Shown here piece after piece: positions 37,076 through 46,404 of a DNA stretch of 64,000 nucleotides. This DNA comes from Motiliproteus coralliicola (GTDB lineage Bacteria > Pseudomonadota > Gammaproteobacteria > Pseudomonadales > Balneatricaceae). Location of the stretch: contig NZ_QQOH01000002.1 in NCBI RefSeq assembly GCF_003345655.1, positions 248,001 to 312,000 of the forward strand, written 5' to 3'. The first letter of the stretch is position 1. Every line of letters begins with the position of its first letter. Under the pieces are notes generated by a model, which was not told the origin of the DNA, searched no databases, and worked only from the letters and a program-made list of their open reading frames with translations. A program made the translations under genes and the position numbers.

Positions 37076-37435
37076 ATGGCCAAACGTAATCGAGACGGTG
37101 GGCTGGTCTACTCGACCGAATTCGGACGGGCCTGCCCCGGCTGTAGCCAGCCGGTGGATCAGTGTGTCTGCGACCAGGATGCGGTGCCCGAAGGGGATGG
37201 CATCGTGCGGATCAGTCGCGAAACCAAAGGACGCAAGGGTAAAGGGGTTACGCTGGTCAAGGGTATACTGCTGCCGGCCTCGGAGTTGAAACAGCTCGCT
37301 AAACAGCTCAAACAGCGCTGCGGTACCGGCGGTGCCCTCAAGGAGGGGGTTATCGAGATTCAGGGCGACCAGCGGGAGCTGCTCAAGCAGGAGCTGAGTC
37401 AGCGCGGTTTTCAGGTCAAGCTATCCGGTGGTTAG
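37076..37435 (+). CDS. yciH: Sui1/eIF1-family translation factor (YciH)
   Basis: A 119-residue protein with a Cys-bearing N-terminus (CPGCSQPVDQCVC) and a SUI1 domain whose hallmark is GRKGKGVTLVKGI near residue 52-64 and RCGTGGALKEGVIEIQGD near residue 83-100. The family resembles eukaryotic eIF1 and discriminates start codons in vitro. It directly follows arfB. Confidence 0.93.
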   Translation: MAKRNRDGGLVYSTEFGRACPGCSQPVDQCVCDQDAVPEGDGIVRISRETKGRKGKGVTLVKGILLPASELKQLAKQLKQRCGTGGALKEGVIEIQGDQRELLKQELSQRGFQVKLSGG

Positions 37436-37610
37436 AGAATCTGTGAGGCATTTCTTGCTGCGCCCATAGCCTGCGTACTTCAGGTAGTTACAGAAGTGGC
37501 AAAGACGGGGTCGCAGGTTCCTCAGCACTTACACTTAGTCGCGTCACCCTTGATGCCGTTCCCATTCAACCAGTAGGATCAAAGGGTCAGCCCAAATTGA
37601 GGCGATACCC

Positions 37611-38966
37611 GTGCGCTACCATCTGGTGGGTCACCACCGCTTACTGTCTGATCCCGAACGCTACGACCCCTGGCGTGAGGCGCTTGCACGCCATCAGATC
37701 GTATTGGCGGGTGTCTATGACCTGACCCAGCCAGATTGGCATCGACAGTTGGCGCGAGCGTTTGTCGAAGGGGACCGGGTACTGGCGCTGGGTGGCGACG
37801 GGACCCAGAGTTCGGTGGCTCACCACTGCGTCGAGCAGGGCTGGCCGCTGGCGATTCTGCCTGCCGGTACCGCGAATGATTTTGCCCGTGCACTGGCGAT
37901 TCCCTCCCAGCCCGATGAGCTCTGTAGTCAGCTGAACCAGGCACAACTGGTGAGAATTGACGTCGGGCGGCTGAATGAGCGGGTCTTTCTCAATGTTTCC
38001 CATATCGGCCTGGGGGCGGAAGTGGCTCTGTCGGTTCAGCCCCATAAACAGCGTTGGGGGCCGCTGAGCTATCTGCGTCGATTGGTACAGTTGATCGCTG
38101 GAAGGCGTCGTTTTCGAGCCCGGATAGAAGCCGACGGCAAGGTGTTTTACGGACGCTGGATGGAGATCGCCGTGGCCAACGGTCCCTACTTCGGAGGGGG
38201 ACATCTGATCGATGGCGCCGGCTTTGATACCGCCGCCTTGACCCTGGTGGCGGTAAAAGCCAGGCCGATTCCTAAGGTGCTGCTGGCCTGGGTGATGGCC
38301 CGGTTGGGTCGACCTCTGGATCGGCGATTGCTGCGAATCGAACATATCCGCCAGTGCCGGGTACAGACCCGCCATCGGCTCAAGGTGACGGCCGATGGTG
38401 AGCGTTTCGGGCGCTCACCGGTAAACTATCGGATCGAGCCACAGGCGTTGCAGCTTGTGCTACCGTACACGCAGGGAAACCCTCGCGGACTGAACCTGGC
38501 AGCCGCGATAGAACCACAGGAGGAGCGCGTGCTCGATCAACAACATGATGTGATGCTCTACAGTATTTCCGGTCGCGGTGTCGAGCTGGCCGAGCGTTAC
38601 TGTGATCTGGCCGGCACCGATCTGCTCGACGAGCTGGTGTCGGATGAGCTCAAAGAAGTGGCCAAGCAGCGTAAGCAACTGATGGATGAATTGCGGCAGG
38701 AGATTCTCGACGAGGGAGGCTTGCCCAAGGCCGGCAATCCGGATCGGGAGTTTTTTGAGAGTCTGGCCGACCGCTGGCTCAGCAGCCTCAGTGGGCCGAA
38801 GGCCGCGCTGGAACGGCTACGGGATGCCGATCAGCAGTGGTTGGACGATATCGTCGAGGTGGCCAAGGAAACCTGGCCGGAACCCTTGGCGGAGTTGCTG
38901 ATCAGCCTCAGTCGTCATGGCCACGACTGTGTTGAGCGCCTGGATCAGTTGATTGGACATTACTGA
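37611..38966 (+). CDS. YegS/diacylglycerol-kinase-like protein with extra helical domain
   Basis: A 451-residue protein. Residues about 1-295 form a DAGK/YegS lipid-kinase domain with the nucleotide motif LALGGDGTQSSV (GGDGT at 61-65) and LPAGTANDFARAL. Residues about 300-451 are a mostly helical, Glu/Asp/Leu-rich extension resembling DUF2383-like four-helix proteins, which normal YegS enzymes (about 300 residues) lack. GTG at 37611 is preceded by GAGG at a suitable distance. The lipid substrate is unknown. Confidence 0.8.
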   Translation: MRYHLVGHHRLLSDPERYDPWREALARHQIVLAGVYDLTQPDWHRQLARAFVEGDRVLALGGDGTQSSVAHHCVEQGWPLAILPAGTANDFARALAIPSQPDELCSQLNQAQLVRIDVGRLNERVFLNVSHIGLGAEVALSVQPHKQRWGPLSYLRRLVQLIAGRRRFRARIEADGKVFYGRWMEIAVANGPYFGGGHLIDGAGFDTAALTLVAVKARPIPKVLLAWVMARLGRPLDRRLLRIEHIRQCRVQTRHRLKVTADGERFGRSPVNYRIEPQALQLVLPYTQGNPRGLNLAAAIEPQEERVLDQQHDVMLYSISGRGVELAERYCDLAGTDLLDELVSDELKEVAKQRKQLMDELRQEILDEGGLPKAGNPDREFFESLADRWLSSLSGPKAALERLRDADQQWLDDIVEVAKETWPEPLAELLISLSRHGHDCVERLDQLIGHY

Positions 38967-38992
38967 CCGACCCCGTCTTTCCTTCTCGAGGG

Positions 38993-39775
38993 TTAGCTGG
39001 CGATCTTTTGTAGCAGTGGCTGAAACTCATCCATCGCCAACAGTTGTTGGCGGGCACGCTTATAAAATGGCTTCAGGTGCGGTTTCAGGTGGGTAGTAAC
39101 CTGGCCGCAGCCGATCCCTTTCAGCTCACAGAAAATCACCAGTGCAAACAGGGCTTCATCCTGCGACAGGTAGGCTTGCCGTTGGGCGGCTCGACTGGCG
39201 CAGCTGCCGCAGCCTCCGGCGAAGGCAAAAGCGCTGTTGGTAATTGGAATTCCAAATCCCAGATAGATCCCCAGCAACTCCACCAGCAGCGGCCACTGTC
39301 CCTGCTGCAATCCTACAGGGGTTGGGCGTTGCAGCAGCAGCGGGTGGGTCAGACCTTGCAGCAACGAGCTGATCAATGCTTGCGGGTCGTTGACCTGGGC
39401 CGGATCAAAAGCGACGGGTAGTGCACTCGCTGGTACGGACTCTGAAGGCTGAGCTGCCGTCGGGCTCTGATCGCTCACCGCGTTGGCTGTCGGGGCACGC
39501 AGATTGACCAGTTCGGTTGGCCAGTGCTGCAGACCGCTGTATTGCTTGATCCTTTCCAGCAGTAACTGGGCCATTCCCCGATGACTGTCAGCCTTGCCTG
39601 GAAAGTAGTCGTTGTTGGGCAGTACCAGCTCGGCCTGGTGCAGCGGGTGATCAGTGCCAAACTGCTGCATCAACCAGGCAAACTGTTGGCAGAGCCAGAG
39701 TGCCGAATCCTGTTCCAGCAGGGGCTTGGGGCTGAACAGTCCGAACGATTCTGAAGAAAACAGCTTGGTAAACAT
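38993..39775 (-). CDS. Uncharacterised protein with CGSC motif
   Basis: A 260-residue soluble protein I cannot place in a named family. The N-terminal half (about 1-95) and the C-terminal half (about 135-258) look folded, separated by a Ser/Ala/Pro-rich linker. The C-terminal half has GGCGSCASRAAQRQAYLSQ followed by a helical ALFALVIFCELKGI, so a Cys-based metal or Fe-S site is conceivable. It is divergent from yfbR. Confidence 0.65.
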   Translation of the reverse strand: MFTKLFSSESFGLFSPKPLLEQDSALWLCQQFAWLMQQFGTDHPLHQAELVLPNNDYFPGKADSHRGMAQLLLERIKQYSGLQHWPTELVNLRAPTANAVSDQSPTAAQPSESVPASALPVAFDPAQVNDPQALISSLLQGLTHPLLLQRPTPVGLQQGQWPLLVELLGIYLGFGIPITNSAFAFAGGCGSCASRAAQRQAYLSQDEALFALVIFCELKGIGCGQVTTHLKPHLKPFYKRARQQLLAMDEFQPLLQKIAS

Positions 39776-39942
39776 GGTGAATCCTTGGGTGTGTGCTGCT
39801 CAGTTTGTCGTGCCGGCGCGGAGATCTCAAGCGGAATAGCTTATGCTGTAGCCAGGTTCGCCGATAACCTCAACGCACGCCGAACATAAGGCCGTACGGA
39901 AAACGACCTGCCTGGGGCAGGCTATTGTTCAGGAGATTTGCA

Positions 39943-40566
39943 GTGACCAGCCATTTTTTTGCCTATATCGATAAGCTCCGCTGGGTGATCCGCTGGGGGT
40001 TGAAGCGCAACACGGTGCCGGAGAACGTCAAGGAGCACTCCTGGGATGTGGCCACCATCGCCCATGCGTTGGCGGTGATCCGAAACCGGGTGTTCGGCGG
40101 CAATGTCGACGTCAATGCTGTGGTGGTGGCGGCGATCTATCACGATTCGGTCGAGGCGGTCTGCTCGGACGTGATTACCCCGGTGAAGTATCACTCGCGC
40201 CAGATTCGCGAAGCGTTCAAAGAGATCGAGCGTACCGCCGAGAAGGAGCTGGTGGCGATGCTGCCCGAGGAGTTGAAGGAGGATTTCTCCCGTTACCTGG
40301 TGGAAGATAACCTGCCTCAAGAGCATCAGCAGCTGATCAAGATGGCCGATTCGATTACCGCCTATCTGAAATGCCAGATGGAGTTGAAGAACGGCAATAT
40401 GCAATTCTCGAAGGCGGCCGAATCGATCGGCGAGCGGTTGAAGAGCTACGAGCAACCGGAGATCGATTACTTTTTACGGGTGTTCGCCCCCAGTTATGAC
40501 CTGACCCTGGACGAGATTCTGGCCCCGGGGGTTGAAACCGCGCCGGTTCTCAAAGAGGTGAACTGA
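39943..40566 (+). CDS. yfbR: 5'-deoxynucleotidase YfbR
   Basis: A 207-residue HD-domain phosphohydrolase that removes phosphate from 5'-deoxyribonucleoside monophosphates. It has the family layout SHFFAYIDKLRWVIRW, NVKEHSWDVATIAHALA, the metal-binding YHDSVEAV and TPVKYHSRQIREAFKEIE. GTG at 39943 after AGGAG gives the E. coli-like N-terminus (TSHFFAY), so the upstream frame from 39925 is not used. Confidence 0.92.
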   Translation: MTSHFFAYIDKLRWVIRWGLKRNTVPENVKEHSWDVATIAHALAVIRNRVFGGNVDVNAVVVAAIYHDSVEAVCSDVITPVKYHSRQIREAFKEIERTAEKELVAMLPEELKEDFSRYLVEDNLPQEHQQLIKMADSITAYLKCQMELKNGNMQFSKAAESIGERLKSYEQPEIDYFLRVFAPSYDLTLDEILAPGVETAPVLKEVN

Positions 40567-40649
40567 TCCCCGTCAGTAACAGGCTGAAGCGGCTCGGTCA
40601 GAGTTAGGCAGTACGCTGTTTGGCTAGGGTTACGAGGCTAAGATGCCGC

Positions 40650-42800
40650 TTAGCCTTCCAGATACGAGTCGAGAAACGCCTCTAATTTTTCCAGATTCAT
40701 CGGTCGGGCGATCTGAAACCCCTGACCGTATTCACAACCCATCTCCACCAGCGCATGACGCTGTTCCGGGGTTTCTATTCCTTCAGCAACGACTTTGATA
40801 TTCAACGCCTTGGCCATCGCGATAATCGCAGCAACCAGCGAGTGGGCCTGATGATCATCCGGCAGCGCATTAACGAAAGCACGGTCGATCTTGAGTAGAT
40901 CGACCGGAAAGCGTTGCAGATAGGACAGCGACGAATAGCCAGTGCCAAAATCATCGATGGCGATGTGGCAGCCAGCCTGCTTGAGCCGGTTTAGTGCCTG
41001 CAGGTAACTATCGTGTTCCGGTGCCAGCAGGCTTTCGGTGATTTCGAACTCGATCGAACCGCAGTCGAGTTGGTGGGCAGCGATCGTGTCCAGCCATCGG
41101 TCGATGCGGTTATGGTCGAATGGAAATTCCTGGATCGAGCGGTTGATGGCCAACTGAAGAGGCTGTTCGTATCGCTGCTGCAGATGGCTTAGATCCCGGC
41201 AGGCTGTTTCCAAGACCTGCTGCCCGATTGCCGGCATATAGCCGAACTCTTCGGCGATCGGGATAAACCTATCGGGTGGGACCGGCTGCCGATGTTCGTC
41301 AAACCAGCGGATGAGCGCTTCACACTTGATTACCTTGCTGCTGCTTAGATCGATGATCGGCTGGTAGTGGACCTCAAAACGCTCATTTTCAATGGCGTCA
41401 TGGAGTCGTTGGCGCAGTTGGATCCGTTGTTCCAATTGCTGGCGTAATTGCGGATCAAACAGTCGCAGGCGGTTGCGGCCGCTGTTACGGGCAGCTTCCA
41501 TCGCGCTGGTGGCATGGGAGATCAGTTCATCGGCGTTACTACTGTTGGCGTCGAAAATAGATAGACCGATGCTAGCCGTGAGCTGATGGTTCTGGCCGTG
41601 CAGGGATAGCGGGGTGCGCAATAGCTCCTGAAGATTCTGGGCCTGCTGTTGAAGCCTTGGTTCGCCATTGCGTTGTTGCAGTAACAGGGCGAACTCGTCA
41701 CCGCCGGTTCGACCTACCAGACCGTCCTGGCCCTGGGCTTGGCTGATCCGTTCGGCTAGGCGGCAGAGTAATTGGTTGCCGTTATGGTGCCCAAGGGTGT
41801 GATTGACCAGCTTGAAGTGGTCAATATTAAAGATCATAACCCCGATTGGTTGACCTGTTTCGGCGTTGCGATCGAGAATTTCCTGCAGCTTTTCCAGAAA
41901 CAGCGCCCGGTTGGGGAGCCCGGTCAGCAGATCGTGGGTTGCCTGGAATAGGATTTTTTCCTCGAACGCTTTTTGGGCGCTTATGTCATGGGCGATGCCG
42001 GTGTAATGGGTTGCCTCTCCCTGGCTGTTGAGTACCGACGAGATCGTCAGCCAACTGGGGTAAACTCGGCCGTCTTTGCGGCGATTCCATATTTCGCCGG
42101 ACCAACTGCCATGCTCGTCGATCGAGCGCCACATCTGGGTGTAAAACTCATCCTGTTGGCGTCCGGAATTGAGCAACTTGGGATTTCTGCCCAGAACTTC
42201 CTCGAGCCGGTAGCCGGTGATCTGCTCAAATGCCGGATTCACATAGTTGATCAGTTTGTTCTGATCACAGACCACGATGGCATCGTAGGAGGTGTCCAGA
42301 ACCCGTTGCGACAACTGCAGCTGTTGATTCTTGTTGCGTTTTTCAAGCTCGCCGGAGATCAGCCCGGCAAACAGTAGAAATAGAGACTCGATCGGCCCGC
42401 TGTTAGTGAGCGGTTGCTTGTAGAGGGCGACGACCAGGCCGATGACCTTCCCATCGCTGTCAAACAGCGGGGTGCCGACATAGGCTTCAATCCCCATCTC
42501 GACCAGCAGCTGGTCTTGGGGGTAGAGGTTTTGGATTTTGCACTCATGGACGCAGACACTGTCATCGGCCACGTTGGCGCAGGGTGTATCCTTCAAACTG
42601 TAGTTAATATTGTCGATCAGTTCTCCGCCGGCGGTTAGTGCGAGGGTGGTGGCATGGTCGAGCGTATCGTTCAGTTCAGCAACATAGGCATAGTCGGCAT
42701 CGATAGCATTGGATAGTGCCGGTACGATGCTTTCGAAAAAATGCCTTCCTTTGGCCTCGGAGAGGGTCCGCACGATACTTCGCACTTTATCGTCAATCAT
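40650..42800 (-). CDS. GAF-PAS-GGDEF-EAL protein
   Basis: A 716-residue cytosolic c-di-GMP enzyme: GAF domain (about 10-155), PAS/PAC (about 160-280), GGDEF (about 283-448) and EAL (about 460-712). The GGDEF site is intact at 366-370 but the usual LGHxxGD is LGHHNGN. The EAL site has E494-A-L, DDFGTGYSS and VVAEGIET, so phosphodiesterase activity is the better bet. The signal is unknown. It converges on yfbR. Confidence 0.9.
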   Translation of the reverse strand: MIDDKVRSIVRTLSEAKGRHFFESIVPALSNAIDADYAYVAELNDTLDHATTLALTAGGELIDNINYSLKDTPCANVADDSVCVHECKIQNLYPQDQLLVEMGIEAYVGTPLFDSDGKVIGLVVALYKQPLTNSGPIESLFLLFAGLISGELEKRNKNQQLQLSQRVLDTSYDAIVVCDQNKLINYVNPAFEQITGYRLEEVLGRNPKLLNSGRQQDEFYTQMWRSIDEHGSWSGEIWNRRKDGRVYPSWLTISSVLNSQGEATHYTGIAHDISAQKAFEEKILFQATHDLLTGLPNRALFLEKLQEILDRNAETGQPIGVMIFNIDHFKLVNHTLGHHNGNQLLCRLAERISQAQGQDGLVGRTGGDEFALLLQQRNGEPRLQQQAQNLQELLRTPLSLHGQNHQLTASIGLSIFDANSSNADELISHATSAMEAARNSGRNRLRLFDPQLRQQLEQRIQLRQRLHDAIENERFEVHYQPIIDLSSSKVIKCEALIRWFDEHRQPVPPDRFIPIAEEFGYMPAIGQQVLETACRDLSHLQQRYEQPLQLAINRSIQEFPFDHNRIDRWLDTIAAHQLDCGSIEFEITESLLAPEHDSYLQALNRLKQAGCHIAIDDFGTGYSSLSYLQRFPVDLLKIDRAFVNALPDDHQAHSLVAAIIAMAKALNIKVVAEGIETPEQRHALVEMGCEYGQGFQIARPMNLEKLEAFLDSYLEG

Positions 42801-42972
42801 GGCGTCGCCTGAGTTGTTGAAAAGACCAGTCGTGGAGCTGGTTGTGATTTTGCTACTTAGAATAGTCAGAATTGATCAGGAAAGGTGTTGATTTAGGTCA
42901 ACCGTATTGAGACGGCAGGGGGTGGAGTTGCCGAAAAGTGGTTGAATTTAAACAGGTGAAGAGGGAATGAGG

Positions 42973-43001
42973 GCAGGTCGAACCCTTAGGTCCCGACCTG
43001 C
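42973..43001 (-). repeat. Inverted repeat after alr
   Basis: GCAGGTCG and CGACCTGC flank a 13-base loop just beyond the alr stop. No T-run follows on the minus strand, so a terminator role is weakly supported. Confidence 0.4.
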
Positions 43002-43020
43002 GCTAAGTCAGTCTTACGAC

Positions 43021-44154
43021 CTAATCGGTACGGCCGTCATAGCGGTCATAGCGCTCGCCGACCGTTTGGCCTCCTCGCTTGTACAGCCGAGGGACTCGAT
43101 CGGAGATAGAGCAGACGATCTCGTAGTTGATGGTGTTGAGGTCATCGGCGGCATCGGTGACAGTGATCAGATCACCCAGCAGGGTGACCTGATCGCCCAG
43201 CTGTACTTCGTCATCGACGCGGATCATGCACTGATCCATACAGACCCGGCCTACGATCGGAAAGCGGCGACCATCGATTTCGACTTTGCGGCCTTGATGG
43301 TAGCGTAGCCAGCCGTCGGCATAGCCCAGCGGCAGGGTGGCAATCCGTTCCTCACGAGGGGCTTCGTAGCTGGCAGCGTAGCCGACTTTGGTGCCACTCT
43401 GGATTGTTTTGAGTTGGGTGATACGGGCGTGAAGCGAGAAGGCCTGCTGCAGTTCAAACGGCAGCTCCAGATCATCACTGGGTGGCAAGCCGTACATGGC
43501 AATACCCAGCCGTCCGCCATTGCTGTGCTGCTGCTTGCCGTGTCGGAGCATCGCGGCACTGTTGGACTGATGCACGATCTCAAACTGGGATAGATCGATC
43601 CCTTCGACCAAGGCATCGAACGCTCGGCTCTGCTGCTTATAGTAGTCATCAATGCAGTCGGCGGTGGCGAAGTGGGTGAACAGGCCGCACAGATTGACGG
43701 CCGGGTGTTGGCGCAACTGCTTCAGCGCTTGATCCAGCTGCTCCGGGCCGATCAGTCCGATCCGGTTCATCCCGGTATCCAGTTTCAGATGGATATTGGC
43801 ACGAGGGCCGCGATAATCGCTGATCGCTTCGATCCAGGCCAGATCGTGGGCGGTTACCGTGATCTGCTGTTCGGCGGCATGCTGTAGGTCGGTAGGCCGG
43901 ATGGGGCCCATGACCAGAATCTTGGTCTGCGGGAACTGCTTGCGCAGTGCCAGGGCTTCGTCCAAAAAGGCCACGGCCAGATGGCTGGCACCGGCCTCGA
44001 GGGCTACGCGAGCAACCTCGACATCGCCGTGGCCGTAGGCGTTTGCCTTAACCACCGCGAACAGGTGCTCGAAGCCGGAGAAGGCTTTGATATGCGAGAC
44101 ATTGTGGTAGATCCGGTCAAGATCGATCTCGACCCAGGTGTCCCGATAAAACAT
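43021..44154 (-). CDS. alr: Alanine racemase
   Basis: A 377-residue PLP alanine racemase interconverting L- and D-alanine. The PLP Lys is K36 in FAVVKANAYGHG, and the C-terminal domain has GYAASYEAPREERIATLPLGYADGW and the motif MDQCMI. It lies downstream of a D-amino acid aminotransferase gene on the same strand. The dat terminator separates the two, so it probably has its own promoter. The neighbourhood points to a catabolic supply of D-Ala rather than only cell-wall synthesis. Confidence 0.94.
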   Translation of the reverse strand: MFYRDTWVEIDLDRIYHNVSHIKAFSGFEHLFAVVKANAYGHGDVEVARVALEAGASHLAVAFLDEALALRKQFPQTKILVMGPIRPTDLQHAAEQQITVTAHDLAWIEAISDYRGPRANIHLKLDTGMNRIGLIGPEQLDQALKQLRQHPAVNLCGLFTHFATADCIDDYYKQQSRAFDALVEGIDLSQFEIVHQSNSAAMLRHGKQQHSNGGRLGIAMYGLPPSDDLELPFELQQAFSLHARITQLKTIQSGTKVGYAASYEAPREERIATLPLGYADGWLRYHQGRKVEIDGRRFPIVGRVCMDQCMIRVDDEVQLGDQVTLLGDLITVTDAADDLNTINYEIVCSISDRVPRLYKRGGQTVGERYDRYDGRTD

Positions 44155-44302
44155 GATGCTCTCCTGCTTAATCCAATAGGGTTATTGTACGCCGTTAGCT
44201 GCGGCCACGACGATGCCCCTCAATGGGTTGAGGTTAGTGAATCCACCGTAGGTTAATAGATTGGCGGATATCGGCGTCGTGCCGGAAAGCGGGCGATATC
44301 GA

Positions 44303-44327
44303 TAAAAAACCTCGCCGGAGCGAGGTT
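44303..44327 (-). terminator. Rho-independent terminator after dat
   Basis: On the minus strand AACCTCGC and GCGAGGTT form a perfect 8-bp stem around a 4-base loop, followed by T residues. Confidence 0.88.
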
Positions 44328-44348
44328 CTTTAGAAGGACGACGGGGTC

Positions 44349-45206
44349 TTAGTAGTCGAACTTGTTGGCAGCATAGAGCTTGGTTGCTGCTTCCCAAACT
44401 TCGCCTACTTTGCCGTCACCGACCGGCTGGCCGTCGATTTCGATAACCGGGGCCATCTCTTTGGAGGAGCTGGTGATCCAGACTTCGTCTGCGCTCAGCA
44501 CTTCCTGCTTGCTGATGTCACGCTCTTCGACGGTGATGGAACCGTCTTTGCGCAGGATGCTCAGGATCAGCATGCGGGTGATGCCCGGCAGGATCTGGTT
44601 GTCCAGTTTCGGGGTAGCAACGACACCATCTTTGACAGTGAAGACGTTGCAGGCACCGGCTTCGGTCAGGTTGCCTTCGGCGTTGAACAGCAGGATTTCG
44701 TTGTTGCCAGCGGCGTAGCCTTCCTGGAAGTGTAGTACGTTACCCAGCAGGGCGGTGGACTTGATGTTGCAGCGCTTCCAGCGCAGATCTTCGCCGGTAG
44801 CGACTTTGTAAGCGCCGGCGGTGTTGCGGTCGGCCTGCTGCGGTAGCGGGATTTCGAAGGTCATGCAGAATACGGTCGGCTCAACACCTTCCGGGAACGC
44901 ATGGAAGCGCTTGGTGTCGGCACCACGGCTGACATGCAGGTAGATACCCAGGTTGCCGCCACCGTTTTTGTCGACCAACGCATCGCACAGATCTTTCCAC
45001 TGCTCGTGACCCCAGCCCAGCTGGATGTCCAGAGCGGCCAGGCCGTCGATCATACGATCGATGTGAGGGCCAAAACCAACCATCTTGCCTTCGTAGGAGG
45101 GGATTACCTCATAAATGCCGTCGCCAAACAGAAAACCACGGTCCAGCGGGGAGATCTTGGCCTCTTCAATAGGCAGGTAGGATCCGTTCAAGTAAACGAT
45201 GCTCAT
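44349..45206 (-). CDS. dat: D-amino acid aminotransferase
   Basis: A 285-residue class IV PLP aminotransferase. The PLP Lys is K149 within RWKRCNIKSTALLGN, the RW-x-RC-x-IKS signature of D-amino acid transaminase rather than BCAT. The usual reaction is D-Ala + 2-oxoglutarate to pyruvate + D-Glu. A GGAGG nine bases before ATG 45206 fixes this start over in-frame codons at 45212 and 45215. It lies between lysR and alr and supplies D-glutamate to the neighbouring cyclase genes. Confidence 0.9.
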   Translation of the reverse strand: MSIVYLNGSYLPIEEAKISPLDRGFLFGDGIYEVIPSYEGKMVGFGPHIDRMIDGLAALDIQLGWGHEQWKDLCDALVDKNGGGNLGIYLHVSRGADTKRFHAFPEGVEPTVFCMTFEIPLPQQADRNTAGAYKVATGEDLRWKRCNIKSTALLGNVLHFQEGYAAGNNEILLFNAEGNLTEAGACNVFTVKDGVVATPKLDNQILPGITRMLILSILRKDGSITVEERDISKQEVLSADEVWITSSSKEMAPVIEIDGQPVGDGKVGEVWEAATKLYAANKFDY

Positions 45207-45360
45207 GGTCATCACCTCCGATTTTTAGTTATGTTCGTTATAGGTCTAGGGCCGGTCATTTTATCAACAGGTTGAAATTGATATATCCCATAATTTCGAG
45301 AATTTTGGTTTTTATTTCTGAGTAAATGGTATTTTTTTGATAAATCCTGTTGTTTGGGTG

Positions 45361-46233
45361 CTAGTTGTTGGTGATCTCTCTGGCACAGTCTGCCAGTAAG
45401 CGAGGCAGCAGACGGTCGTCATTCAGGTGCCAGTTACAGCTGAATTCCAGTGCTGGAGGCTGGGAATCGATCTCGACCTGGCGTAGTCGACCCGCATCGA
45501 TACCCCGTTGGACCAGGGGTTCGGGAAGAAGTGCAATGCCGACTCCCTGTTCGGCCAGCTCGAGCAGGCTGGCGACCGAACTACAGGTGTGAAGCTGGGG
45601 GCGTTGCTCGCCCAGCGGGGCAAACAGTTGCTGCAAGTACTGCCAGGGGCGGGTCTGGCGCGGAAAACTGAGTACCGGGTGGCTCCCCAAGGGCACGGAA
45701 CTGTCGTCCGTACCCACTAGCGACGAAGCGGCAAACCAGCGCATTGGGTAGCGGCATAGCGGTTCGGAGATCAGCTGGTCGCAGCCCTCTTCGGCCACGG
45801 TCAGGGTCAGGTCCAGCTGATATTCGCGCAGCTGGCGGTTTAGCACGGCACTGACATCCACACTGATCTCGAACTCGACCAACGGGAAGCGTTCCCCCCA
45901 TTGGCGCAGCAGTTGCGCCAGCCACAGGCTGGCCAGGGTGTCGCTGATACCGATCCGCAACACGCCCTGCTCCGGGGTGTCCTGGCGGAGCTGCTGTTTC
46001 ATCTCCTGGCACAGGGCCAATAGCTTTTCGGCGTAGGGCAGGGTCTGGCGTCCCCGCGGGGTCAGTCGGGTGCCGCCTTTGTCGCGGTCGAACAGTTTGA
46101 CGTCGAGTTCGTCTTCCAGCGCGTTGATTCGGGCCGAGACCGCCGGCTGGGAGGTGTTGAGCTGCTCGCTGGCAGCATGGAAGCTACCCAGGCGGGCGAC
46201 TTTGACAAAGGTTTCAAGATTACGGATGCGCAT
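45361..46233 (-). CDS. LysR-family transcriptional regulator
   Basis: A 290-residue LTTR. The N-terminal winged helix (NLETFVKVARLGSFHAASEQ, TSQPAVSARINALEDEL) is followed by a ligand-binding domain. ATG 46233 is chosen; an upstream TTG frame (46251) is less likely. The gene sits between the pxp module and dat, and a perfect palindrome (46246-46264) ends 12 bases before the start. It probably controls this D-amino acid/5-oxoproline module and itself. The effector is unknown. Confidence 0.9.
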   Translation of the reverse strand: MRIRNLETFVKVARLGSFHAASEQLNTSQPAVSARINALEDELDVKLFDRDKGGTRLTPRGRQTLPYAEKLLALCQEMKQQLRQDTPEQGVLRIGISDTLASLWLAQLLRQWGERFPLVEFEISVDVSAVLNRQLREYQLDLTLTVAEEGCDQLISEPLCRYPMRWFAASSLVGTDDSSVPLGSHPVLSFPRQTRPWQYLQQLFAPLGEQRPQLHTCSSVASLLELAEQGVGIALLPEPLVQRGIDAGRLRQVEIDSQPPALEFSCNWHLNDDRLLPRLLADCAREITNN

Positions 46234-46245
46234 GGGGGAAGATCT

Positions 46246-46264
46246 GATCAAACATTTTGATCAT
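46246..46264. promoter_or_regulatory. Palindromic LysR operator candidate at lysR
   Basis: TGATCAAACATTTTGATCA is a perfect inverted repeat (arms of 8, spacer CAT) obeying the LTTR T-N11-A rule. Its inner 17 bases match the palindrome at 50845-50861 in 12 positions. Confidence 0.65.
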
Positions 46265-46350
46265 GATGGCCCAGAATCCGGAGGTAGAAAAGGGGAGTGC
46301 GAGAAACAAAGGGCGGAGAGAAAGAGAGAAGGAGAGCAGTGGCTAAGGTG

Positions 46351-46385
46351 ACAGCCGCCGATAGATGTGTGATATCGGCGGCTGT
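46351..46385 (-). terminator. Strong hairpin at the end of the pxp operon
   Basis: ACAGCCGCCGATA and TATCGGCGGCTGT form a perfect 13-bp stem with a 9-base loop, 20 bases beyond the last pxp-unit stop. It lacks a T-run on the minus strand, so it may terminate only with factors or stabilise the mRNA 3' end. Confidence 0.6.
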
Positions 46386-46404
46386 GGGTGGGAAGGCTGT
46401 GCGG

